Source: Biomphalaria glabrata (taxonomy: Eukaryota; Mollusca; Gastropoda; Planorbidae). From it: 64,000 nucleotides of DNA. Under the pieces are notes generated by a model that worked only from the letters and a program-made list of their open reading frames with translations, searched no databases and had not been told where the DNA came from. How positions within the stretch are numbered: the stretch's first letter is position 1; each line of letters opens with the position of its first letter. Positions 23,201 through 31,432 of this stretch are shown in pieces. Both the position numbers and the translations under genes were made by a program. The stretch lies in contig NC_074715.1 of the NCBI RefSeq assembly GCF_947242115.1, forward strand, positions 50,927,080 to 50,991,079. Reading direction: 5' to 3'.

Positions 23201-25604
23201 ATCTAGTGTTAGTCCTACTTTTAGATCTAGAAACTAATAATTAATTTAGACTATGTAATAATACTAATAAGTAGATCAGTAGATCTATGCTACTATACTT
23301 TACTATAGTAGCCTTATTTATTTAGGCCTTAGCCTTACTGTGTCTAAGTTAATTAATTACATTTAGATCTAGGTCTAGATCTAGGTCTTTAATAACATAT
23401 TTTTTAAAAATCCTTTTCTTAGATTACTTAGAAACCTAAGACTAAGAAACCAGTTGAGTTAGAATAGTGACATTATGAATGATTATTATGATTATCATTA
23501 TGACAATACTTGAATACTAGATTACTAGATCTATAGTATCTTAGATCTAGAATCTAGTGACAATACTAATACGTCAAAAGCAATGAATAGTTGAATAATG
23601 AATTATTGAATAGTCTAGAATCTAGATCTAGTCTAGACTAGTAGAGCCATTGTGAGAAAAGAAAGGGATTTGAATGGAACATTTGGCTTATTAGAGTACT
23701 AGATCTAGATCTACGTCTAGATCTAGCTCAACCGTATCTTTATAAATTTAGGACACACCGGGTCCGGGAGGAGATGAAATGTAAACAATAAACACACACC
23801 TATATCTATTTTATTTTGCATTCAGTATTTTCATTTCGCATTATTAATAAATAATGAAAAATCGGCGATTTTGTGTGTGTGTGTGTGTCGGAATTCAGAC
23901 TTGGCGGAACAAAAAATCGTGAATGCGGAACGGCAGAACATATGAACTTTTTTTATGCTTTTGCGGGACGGTTCCGCATAATGCGGGACTGTAGGCATGT
24001 CTGCCTTAACTCATAAAACTCTTAATTTGTAATTTACATTAACAGACACAATGTTAGCAATCCACTTTCACTTTTCTCTACATCTTATGTTTTGTATTTG
24101 AACAGTAGCCAACTGGCTGTACTTACTTCCTGCGCCAAGATCCCAAACTATAAGAAATCCATCCACATCTACTGATATCAAATGATGACCAAAGGGAAGC
24201 AATAAATGCACTTCTGCAGCATGACCTTCAAAAGTCTTTTCTATCTAAATTCAAAAAGAAAATAAATGTGTTGAAAAACTAACCTGATCACTATTTTGCA
24301 CAATGTATACCAAATCAAATGTTTCAGTTGCACTACGCAAGAATCTCAGTCACTTACTTTTCTGTTCCTAGCAACGGAGAAAATGTTTTTGCCAGCAGCA
24401 GTATATACATAGCGGAAGTCTGTGGCAACAGCACTGATATCATCAGGGTGAATGTCACCTGATTACACATAAAACAAATTGCTTTTTTTCAACTATCCAG
24501 TTAATACTTTTAATATATCAAAAAACAAGAACAAAAGTTAAAATTGAATTATTAACATACATATATAATCAGTTTGGGTCATTCCAAAAAAAATATATAC
24601 ATATAATTTAGCTGGTTTTTTATTTAAGTAAATTTAGTTAAAAATATACACAATTTGACTATAGATATTATGTAAATACAATTTATATATTCTACTTACT
24701 GACTGCAACTATGCCCAACCTGCTTGTCTAAAAAGAAGAAATGAAAGGAAAATATAAAACATTTTGAAATTAAAGAAAATATTTACTGACATTACATCTG
24801 ATCATAGAATATATTTTTCTATTTAATCTATAATTGTCACACTTGACTGCCAATTGCGACTAATCTTATCTTATATAATACAGACATTACTTCAAAATAG
24901 AAGTCATGCATTTAGTCATGCATATTAACCAATGACCTCAATTCTGATAAGTCTCTGGTTTTCCTGGCAAGTTCAGGCAACCCATTCCATGCTTTAATAG
25001 CACCAGGGAAGAAAGAGCATTTGTACAAATTTGTCCTAGCATTATGGAGCGAGGGATGTGCCTTCAGAGCATGTTCTAGGTTAAGTCAGGGGTAGGTGTT
25101 GGGTATTAAAATGTTGGGAAGCCTTGAATTCTCATTTTGTAAATAAATGCCTGGGTTAGTACGAAAAAATATTTCAAAGAAAGTTCAAAGGAAGGGGCAA
25201 GAATAATGTAATAATCTAGAAAAGTTTTTTTGAGAGACTATTTATTTTATATAAAAGAAAAACAAGGCAAGATCCTCTCTTCTAAAAGCCCTGGACAAAA
25301 ACCCTGGTATATATGTCACCCAAAATTTTTTAACAAGTCAAGAACATGTGGCTTACTAGACCTGTCTAAATGGAAGTCATTAAGTCTAGGGCAGTCAAAA
25401 AGAACAGAGGCAGGTCATAGGGACAACATGATATAAGATCACAGTACTTACATTGTAAACATGAAATGAGCGTCCCACACAAGTAACAATGTAATTCTCT
25501 TTGTGCCTTTTGTGATAGCGTGTGGCAAGAGGAACATGGTTGCTGACAAATCCTAAAGCTCTGTAACCAGCAAATATTTTACTGGGGTTGGCTGAGAAAG
25601 TCAT
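11275..25604 (-). CDS. WDR36: WDR36/Utp21 homologue, SSU-processome WD-repeat protein (20 exons)
   Basis: Coding exons, 5' to 3': 25604-25452, 24727-24700, 24458-24358, 24244-24127, 21724-21537, 21199-21067, 20839-20664, 19995-19875, 19745-19596, 19000-18843, 18543-18429, 17741-17576, 16196-16088, 15673-15594, 15279-15071, 14828-14680, 14300-14181, 13023-12939, 12001-11817 and 11424-11275. They sum to 2694 nt (897 aa) in one continuous frame, against about 950 aa in human. The first exon aligns with the human segment around FAGFRALG. Landmarks are GHAAEVHLLLPFG, LLGSEQGTLQLWN, RESDWDNILACH, the VDIYNMQSGQHRGSFG blade, ALDDFTISLVDIDTRRVVR and SMSPCGTFLATSHV. The end is a Utp21 C-terminal domain (LALFLK, then VHGDQL to SATV). 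In yeast and human this protein belongs to the UTP-B module of the 90S pre-ribosome and acts in nucleolar 18S rRNA processing. The introns carry SINEs, an 87-bp satellite and three putative DNA transposons. Confidence 0.95.
12014..12448. repeat. 87-bp tandem repeat, 5 copies, next to a WDR36 acceptor
   Basis: Starts ACATTACAAAATATT at 12014, 12101, 12188, 12275 and 12362, a strict 87-bp period. Two unit types alternate: CAAACAACTTATG (copies 1 and 3) and CAAACGACTTTTG (copies 2, 4 and 5). The array begins 12 bp from the acceptor of exon 12001-11817. Because 87 is a multiple of three, a 158-codon open frame appears on the minus strand, but it is an artefact. Confidence 0.92.
12583..12622 (+). 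mobile_element. LINE family D tail scrap
   Basis: A 40-bp piece of the family D 3' UTR (TTTTTTGAAGTAACGTCTGT and a GATAAG tail), in the opposite orientation to the copy at 5558. Confidence 0.5.
13611..13873 (-). repeat. SINE B, full-length copy
   Basis: tRNA-derived SINE of about 260 bp, seen here on the complement: CCCTTTCAGACCTTGTGATC at its 3' side and a tRNA-like head at its 5' side (TTCGAACC box B complement; AGCGCTAGACCACC is the complement of box A). It lies in a WDR36 intron. Confidence 0.78.
13954..14085 (-). repeat. SINE A with internal deletion
   Basis: Standard 3' end and head, but the stretch between AATTTACA and GGGGATGGGAG is shortened. It lies in a WDR36 intron. Confidence 0.7.
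14876..14985 (-). mobile_element. LINE family D 3' end, decayed
   Basis: TTATCTTA tail, CTTCAAAAGAGAAGATAATT and TAGTCATGCCTATTAA match family D with several substitutions. It lies in a WDR36 intron. Confidence 0.5.
15867..15916. repeat. 12-bp inverted repeat with 26-nt loop
   Basis: GGGCAGTGGAGA (15867-15878) and TCTCCACTGCCC (15905-15916) can form a GC-rich hairpin, unusual in this AT-rich intron of WDR36. The surrounding 120 bp is also GC-richer. It could be an old MITE end pair or a structured intronic RNA. No function can be assigned. Confidence 0.6.
16511..16780 (-). repeat. SINE B with target-site duplication
   Basis: Full-length copy between duplicated TCTATATTTCTTAA (16496-16509 and 16781-16794). 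The right duplication has since been split at its TTAA by the piggyBac-like element at 16795-17304. It lies in a WDR36 intron. Confidence 0.82.
16795..17304. mobile_element. piggyBac-like non-autonomous element
   Basis: A 510-bp element flanked by TTAA on both sides (16791-16794 and 17305-17308). Inverted ends read CCTTTTGAACCC and, from the other side, CCCTTTGGACCC. TTAA target duplication and CCCTTT-type ends are the hallmark of piggyBac. The interior contains a 95-codon open frame at 16900-17187 of unknown origin, followed by an Asp-rich stretch that could be a remnant of a transposase N-terminus. It sits in the WDR36 intron between 16197 and 17575. Confidence 0.75.
18690..18835. repeat. 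Degenerate minisatellite
   Basis: GTGAAAAAAAGAGATGTCAT CAAAAGA-type units of about 31 bp, two near-perfect and two or three degenerate. It ends next to the donor of the WDR36 exon at 19000-18843. Confidence 0.7.
19378..19408. repeat. Near-perfect palindrome
   Basis: CTTCTATAATAT, one base, then ATATTATAGAAG gives a 12-bp perfect stem, extendable by about 3 more pairs. It lies in a WDR36 intron about 70 bp from the exon-8 echo. Chance is possible in AT-rich DNA, but the length is notable. Confidence 0.6.
20274..20543. mobile_element. Possible piggyBac-like MITE
   Basis: TTAA at 20270-20273 and 20544-20547 bound 270 bp whose ends read ATCTTTCAGTATA and, inverted, CTCTTTCAGTGCA (9 of 13 match). 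This resembles piggyBac ends but TTAA is common in AT-rich DNA. It lies in a WDR36 intron. Confidence 0.35.
21955..22139 (+). repeat. SINE A, full-length copy
   Basis: GCTGCCTGGTCGTGAGGTTT, GCGCGCTGGACTGTCGTTCG, GGTTCAAATCCTGCC, then ATCCGAAACATG and an (ACAA)n tail. It lies in a WDR36 intron and is followed directly by a LINE piece. Confidence 0.8.
22150..22485 (+). mobile_element. LINE fragment with internal tandem duplication
   Basis: LKIGTSELYPY and later frames match the plus-oriented sequence of the LINE at 58530-59043 (KLKIGTSEICPCG). It ends in the same AAGAAGAAGAAAG tail. An 86-bp segment is repeated in tandem at about 22291-22462 (AAGAGGTGCCTAATCTGGAC twice). It directly abuts a SINE A on the left and the hAT-like element on the right. 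Confidence 0.5.
22494..24003. mobile_element. hAT-like non-autonomous DNA transposon, 1510 bp
   Basis: Perfect 13-bp terminal inverted repeats CAGACATGCCTAC / GTAGGCATGTCTG (22494-22506 and 23991-24003) are flanked by CCTTAAC on both sides (22487-22493 and 24004-24010). Subterminal copies of AATG[TC]GGAAC occur three times near the left end and again near the right end, as expected for transposase-binding repeats of hAT elements. The terminal CAG is also hAT-like, although the duplication is 7 bp rather than the usual 8. The interior has no transposase and is packed with CTAGATCT words. It lies in the WDR36 intron between 21725 and 24126. Confidence 0.78.
24862..25080 (-). mobile_element. LINE family D 3' end
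   Basis: It has the same layout as 5558-5862: a GATAA-type tail on the left, then 3' UTR, then reverse-transcriptase C-terminus codons ending in MHD. The 5' side is cut at about 25080. It lies in a WDR36 intron. Confidence 0.65.
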
Positions 25605-25630
25605 CTTCTGAAAAAAAAAAAAAAAAAAAA
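25602..25630 (-). promoter_or_regulatory. 3' splice site just upstream of the WDR36 start codon
   Basis: On the minus strand a run of about 20 T followed by CAG ends at 25608, three bases before the ATG at 25604-25602. This is a near-ideal polypyrimidine tract and acceptor, so the start-codon exon is probably 25607-25452 and at least one non-coding 5' exon lies further upstream, above 25.6 kb. I could not place that exon or the promoter. The start choice is supported by alignment of the first residues with the conserved FAG[FY]RALG block of WDR36. Confidence 0.6.
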
Positions 25631-25973
25631 CAGAATGTCAAAATTCAAGAAATATGTTGTCTTTTAGAAGCAATTAAAAAATCCATTTTCAATTAAGATA
25701 TATATACCACCCAATTTTCAATACTGTCACTGCCAACATTAAAACATTGCTTTTTCGAACTGTAGTGTATTGATTTATAAAACTATAAATAGATTTTTAG
25801 AATGAATATTCTAGAAACACACCCAGAATGCTATTTTTATTTAAACCAAACTTCTACTAATACTAGGCCCTAACCCTCTAAACACTAAGCTAATGGAAGG
25901 GGAACTCCAAACCACTAATAGGGTGATATTACAAATAGTTTTAAAAACATTAACAACATCTAACAATTAATAA

Positions 25974-26140
25974 CTGCCTGGTCTTGCAGTTTGCTCGCTG
26001 GACTGTTGTTTGGACTTATCGATGGTCCCGGGTTCAAACCCTGCTCGCTCCCATCCCCTGTTGCCCTGCGGGAGGTTTGGGCTAGGACTCTAAAGGAACA
26101 TCCAAAACATGTAAAAGACATTTTACAAACTTGACAAACA
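25974..26140 (+). repeat. SINE A copy
   Basis: CTGCCTGGTCTTGCAGTTTG, CCCGGGTTCAAACCCTGCTC, and the shortened 3' part GGAACATCCAAAACATG. It lies upstream of WDR36. Confidence 0.75.
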
Positions 26141-26562
26141 ATATATAACTATATAAAAAATACAGAAATGGATGAATTTTATAACAATGTATTACAATCC
26201 AATGTTTCACAGTATCAGTTATTGCTGGTACCTTTCAACTTTTATCTAAAGACCAGCAGAATTTATTAGTAGATCTAGGAACTTAGACTTAAGATTATAC
26301 ATATATATACACCAAACATTATGATTATATATAAATGATTATCTTTTTATATAATAAATCTATATAAATTTGTAGATATGTAATGTATTGAGCATTTGCT
26401 GGCTTCCAGGAGACTAGATCTAGGTTTCTTTTCATAATAATATTATGGAGTGTTCGGGAAGTACTGAGATTTGGGGTGGGATTTGATTGGCGTCAGTTAC
26501 TCTAGACTAGATTCTAGATCTTGAATCTAGATTCTAGTGTTGTGTTGTTGTTATTATTATTA

Positions 26563-26775
26563 TAGCTTTTAGATCTATATAATATAGCGCTACTTTCATG
26601 CTTATAGTTATAGTAACTTACACTTATAAGTTATAGCATGCTCAGAGCGCTTTACCTTTAAGTTTAACTTTAGGTCAAAGTCAAATCTCATTTGTGGACC
26701 AGTGGGGGGGAGGGGGTATCTAGAGTTGGTTTTCCGTACTGCCTTTAGGCGCCCAGTAAACACAACTCTGCCCGA
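26563..26775. repeat. Interspersed repeat family C
   Basis: AGCGCTACTTTCATGCTTAT, CATGCTCAGAGCGCTTTACC, GGACCAGTGGGGGGGAGGGG and GCGCCCAGTAAACACAACTC. The same order occurs at 31598-31815. There is no coding capacity and the class is unknown. Confidence 0.6.
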
Positions 26776-27319
26776 TTAAATTAAATTTTATTAAATGTAA
26801 ATCTGTAAGTGTACTGTAACTAGTCACTAACTTTAAACTTAGTAACTAGATTCTAATTTACTAAGTCTAATACTAATAACTTAAAAGTTAATAAGTCATA
26901 AATGATAATGATAAGTGATTCGATTTTTTTAAAGATAATTTTGAACTTACTAAAGCTAGATCTAAGGCGACTAAGGATTTTCATGAACTAAGAGATTTCC
27001 TTTTTCACACAAACAATACTCATTAGGCTTCTAATCCAACTTCTCTAGCGTCTAGATCTAACTAATCCAGATTTAATGATTTCTATTAGACATTTTAGAG
27101 ACACTGAATCTAATCTGTACTAAAACAACATGGTTTATTTGTACATGGTTTATTTGTTAAACAGAGTTAATTTCTCTTGATGACTATTCACATGGCTCTA
27201 TGCAGAAAAATACAGAACTATGTTATTAATCCGTTTGATAATGATAATTCCATGCCCACTTAACCCTAACCCTAAGCCCTTTTTTATTTTCATTTTTCAC
27301 CCAATAGATTTAGTAAAAT

Positions 27320-27432
27320 CTAGTTATTTCATAAAAAGGCTAGTGATAATAAGTTTACTCAAGCACTAGATCTATAGTTTCATAAAAAGGCTAGTGATAA
27401 TAAGTTTACTCAAGTACTAGATCTATACTTTC
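27320..27432. repeat. Two-copy tandem duplication of about 55 bp
   Basis: TTTCATAAAAAGGCTAGTGA, TAATAAGTTTACTCAAG and ACTAGATCTATA occur twice with one difference. No other copies were seen. Confidence 0.85.
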
Positions 27433-27508
27433 AAAAGATTTGTCTTGCTGTTTAAGCTGCTTAGTTGGACATCAGTTTTCTGGAGAAAACAGACCACTTA
27501 ATTATAAA

Positions 27509-27673
27509 ATGATTACCATATTTCGAATGTTCCTTCAGAGTTAAAGATAATTTACTTCCTAGTCCAAACCTCCCACATGAAGACGGGGGATGGGAGCGGG
27601 AAGGGTTTGAACCTGGGACCATCGATACGTCTGAACAAAAGTCCAGCGCACAAACCGCACGACCAGGCAGCCA
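27509..27673 (-). repeat. SINE A copy
   Basis: GTTCCTTCAGAGTTAAAGAT, GGGTTTGAACCTGGGACCAT and CGCACGACCAGGCAGCCATT. Confidence 0.75.
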
Positions 27674-27896
27674 TTTTAGTTGACAAGGTCAAAAACTTAT
27701 CAAATCATTGAAAGTAATATAGAGAGGTTGTGTTTGCCCTTTTTGCGTTAAAGTAAAATCATAATCGGTTGTAGGTCTGTGTGCTATAATGTCACACAGG
27801 AACTCTAGATAAACTTTGACATGGTCTGATGCCTATCTGAATGAAGAGAACAAAAAAGCAACAACACTGTACACAATATACTTTGGTTCTATTCAC

Positions 27897-30699
27897 TTTA
27901 TTGCAACATATGACGAAAATTAATTCCGTTACCATCTAACTAACAGGATGACTATTGAAATCAATGAAGTGAATTCCTAGTCTGTACATAGTCTTCCTGA
28001 ATTTAATTAACAAATGTTCAAATCAATTTACAGATTTTAAAAAAAAATGTTAACTATCAGGATGTCGATTGAATTCCTAGTCTGTACATAGTTTTCCAAA
28101 ATAAAAAAAAAAATAAAAAATCTTAAAATCAATTTAAAGATTTTAAAAAAAAAGCTGCCAAGTGGTAGAGGAAAAAAAAAAATTGTCAGGTTAATGAAAT
28201 TAAAATATTAAACATACAATTGATATTTGTTGTGACTTTTATCAGTTACAAAAAATGGCAATTGGGACAGGCGTGTTGCTACGTTGGTTATGTCGTAGCT
28301 CATTAGGCATTCACCACTCATACTTCATCTTGGGACACGAAGACAATCATCGGTTACACATTTTTTTTAAAAGGATTTCAAATATAAGCATGAAGGTATA
28401 ATTTTTTATTTTTATTTTGTCCAAGACCTCAGACAAGGCACAGATTAAATACAACAGAGAAAACAATAATTCATAAAGGTCAAGGCAATTTCTATGTCAA
28501 GGTTTACCGATGATGAATTGCTCTTCCTGATCATTTAAAAACAAAACACTTCCCTTTGACCCGTAAATAAATTTAGTCTTGACATTCATACCAACACAAC
28601 ACAAAGGTAAATTAAAAGGGAGATAGACAATTATAGTAAGTAGCCGACACATTTACAAAACATAAATAATTAGTAATTACAGCAAATAGCTATTCAATTA
28701 GGAATCAATTCATATCATGTGTTTTCGAAAAAATAGCTCTGATACTGTACAAATGATTGATTTGAGAACATTCCGGAAAGACTTGTCAAATGAAAATAAA
28801 ATTATCTAAGACGTGATTGACATGAAACATAAATATATGCACAAGTCAAAGGAGAGAGTGGTTCACTTAGGGTTAAACCCAGCTAATAAAAAAGGCTTAT
28901 TGAATAAGAATCTTTTGTTATAGACAATTAAAGAATTTCTATATTAAAGCCTTCACTATAACAAATTTTATTGCATACCATAGAAGGAAAAAAAAAAGCA
29001 GTTTTTGTCATACTGGCCATGGAACTTTGAGCATCTTAATACATTTTCTGATATGCCGAAAATTGTTGACTTTCTTCCTCTATAAAAATTATAACAAAAT
29101 TTTACATTTAGCCAAGTTGAGTTAAAACTTCAAAACTCTAACAAAGGTGTTTTTTTTTTTTTTGTAATGTAGGCTGGTCTATTTACTTTCAAATCTAAAA
29201 TTGAAACTAAATTGTAATTTGAAATAAAAGGTCAATATGACCTACGTCAAAAGCGCTATAAAACATTTTTTTTCTACTTAAAAAAAAGTTACCGTAAAAC
29301 AAAGATCCTCTTTACAATACATGATATGCATTAAAAAAACACCACAATATAATTTAGTTGTTATTAAGTCATCAGTATTATGTACAGTGAATAACTTGGA
29401 ACCAAGATTTATTTAAAAAAAAATGGCTTCTAATAACAAGGGGCTATTGTTACCACAAAAAGTAAAGACTGGATTAGTAATCAGTTTTTGATAACAATTA
29501 CATTTTTTTTTCCCCAAAAAAATTATTTTGTTAAAAATATAGCAACAAACAATTATTCTTGATGCTAAACATGAAAAGCTTCAAGAGTCAAATAAAATAA
29601 TTTTTTTTTGAAAGGACATCAGCAGCTTTCAAGTTTCAGCATATATAGTTTCACATATTCTTACACTTCTACTAAAACAACAACTTGTAAGTGTAAGATT
29701 ATAAATATATATATTTTTTTAAAGACATTTTACATTTATTTACAAGACTTGTAGTTATTTGTAAATACAGCTAACCTTAAAGATTATTTTAGATACATGT
29801 TTTTTTTCCCCCAATAAATTCTAATATTGATAATAATTATAAAATAAAAAATAAAACCAAATTATTAGTAAAGATATTTTGACTTCTATAAAAATAAAAT
29901 TCATTCAGAAAGTCCATAAATATTTTGTTTATATAATTTGTTAAGTTGGATAAAGAAGGTGTGATTAAATCAAGTGAAAGAAAATAAATCAAAGGTATAT
30001 AAAAAATATAGATCTCTAATTTAAAATTTTAGCCTGCTAAATTGGGTAGAAACACCCAGAATATTAGGATTAAATTTCTTTTGTTTGCTTGGTTATCCAA
30101 AGACTCTTTTTTGTATCATGTTCAAAAATGAAATAGAAATATTTGTTTTTAAACTTTGATAGGAGCAAGCGAAAACAAAAATATTTTCTTCAGCGTTAGG
30201 ATGTCTCAATATCAGCAAATGGCTCAATGAAAAAAATCCTAACTCTTTGTGGCACAAGTCAATATATTACCTTGATTCCTATGTAACAGATTCTATGGTC
30301 AAATGTACAGCTTATTTACAAAGGACAATTTGAAGAGAGCTATAAATGTATACAGCAAGGAATTGAATAGAGAAAGCCGAAAGAAAAAAAAGAAACTATA
30401 AAACAGAATGATAACAAACTTTGTATCCTACAGTACGTTACACAACAGTTTTCTTCTTTAAGTCCTGTATAAAACAAAAAGTCGACATAAGAAGATAGAG
30501 ATTTTAAAAAAAAAAATTACACAATAAAAAATAAGTTTAAAATGGGGTGATCTATGAAAACGTGAATCTTAAATCAGAATCAGCTGCTTTACAAATTTCA
30601 ATATAAAAGACGAGTAAGACAAGTCAAAGAGAGTATACTACACATTGAAGAAAGCAGTTTTCATAGAAATAAAACTCATCAATAGTCAGCATCTTTAGA
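27897..30699 (-). other. TUT4/7: Probable terminal exon / 3' UTR of TUT4/7
   Basis: An acceptor TTTTTTTTCAG sits at 30710-30700, and the sequence below it is AT-rich with no further coding signal. AATAAA on the minus strand at 27902-27897 would end a 2.8-kb 3' UTR; nearer AATAAA words (for example around 29735) could be used instead. If the exon ending at 33044 splices straight here, the frame reads SKDADY and stops, giving an alternative short C-terminus to the ILDASSNQTQIRKQ encoded at 31486-31442. A local duplication (27937-28000 and 28040-28100) and poly(A/T) runs are the only other structure seen. Confidence 0.45.
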
Positions 30700-30881
30700 C
30701 TGAAAAAAAAAACAAAAACAAAAAAACAAGTAAGTATAAATGTATTGTAAACATTAAAATGAAATTAAAATGGATGCCTTTAAATGAAACAGAACAATTC
30801 AAATACCAATTAGGAAATAATCAATTGTCAATCATGTCAATGATATAAAATCAAAAAGCATTAAATTATTTCTAAATGGGA

Positions 30882-30968
30882 GACATGGTGGCTAAGTGGT
30901 AAAGCGCTACGCTTCCGAGGCAGGGGTTTCATGTTTGAATGTTGGTAAAGACTGGGATTTAATTATAT
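30882..30968 (+). repeat. SINE B head fragment
   Basis: GGTGGCTAAGTGGTAAAGCG, CTACGCTTCCGAGGCAGGGG and GTTTGAATGTTGGTAAAGAC match the tRNA-like head of SINE B. Box B is mutated, and it is not a tRNA gene. Confidence 0.55.
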
Positions 30969-31432
30969 TAGTAACCACTTCCCTAAATATAAGTATTAAT
31001 AAAAATAACCCCTAAAATTAGTTTTAAACTCCTAACACAGTTAATACAGTCCCATGAAACAAACACAATCCTAAAGCCGTAATAATAGTAAAAAAAAAAG
31101 TTTACAAATTTGACTCTAAATCAGTACCAGGAAAATAATGAAACATGCAAACAAAAAGGAGAGAAGACAGTATCAAGGTATGTCTGGATGCCATGCTAAG
31201 TATGGCAGGACACAATAAGACTTCAGAATAAGTGATGGCAAGTGATTTCATACCTATTTTCCCTGAAACAACTTTTAAGACTTCTTTTGATGAGATGATG
31301 TAAACACAGTCATAGATTAACATTCAAAGTTGTAGCTTTTGTTTGGGTCCATCACAAGCCATATGAACTCAATAGTAAGTTAGGATTTCTAACAAATTTT
31401 CATTTTATATAGGATTCAAAATGTTGCCTTAC

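Larger units (their letters stand above)
25631..27896. other. Stretch between WDR36 and the TUT4/7 3' end
   Basis: It holds two SINE A copies, a family C repeat, CTAGATCT-rich DNA (26.4-27.1 kb) and a two-copy tandem repeat of about 55 bp. The WDR36 promoter and a non-coding first exon should lie here but were not located. Confidence 0.45.
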
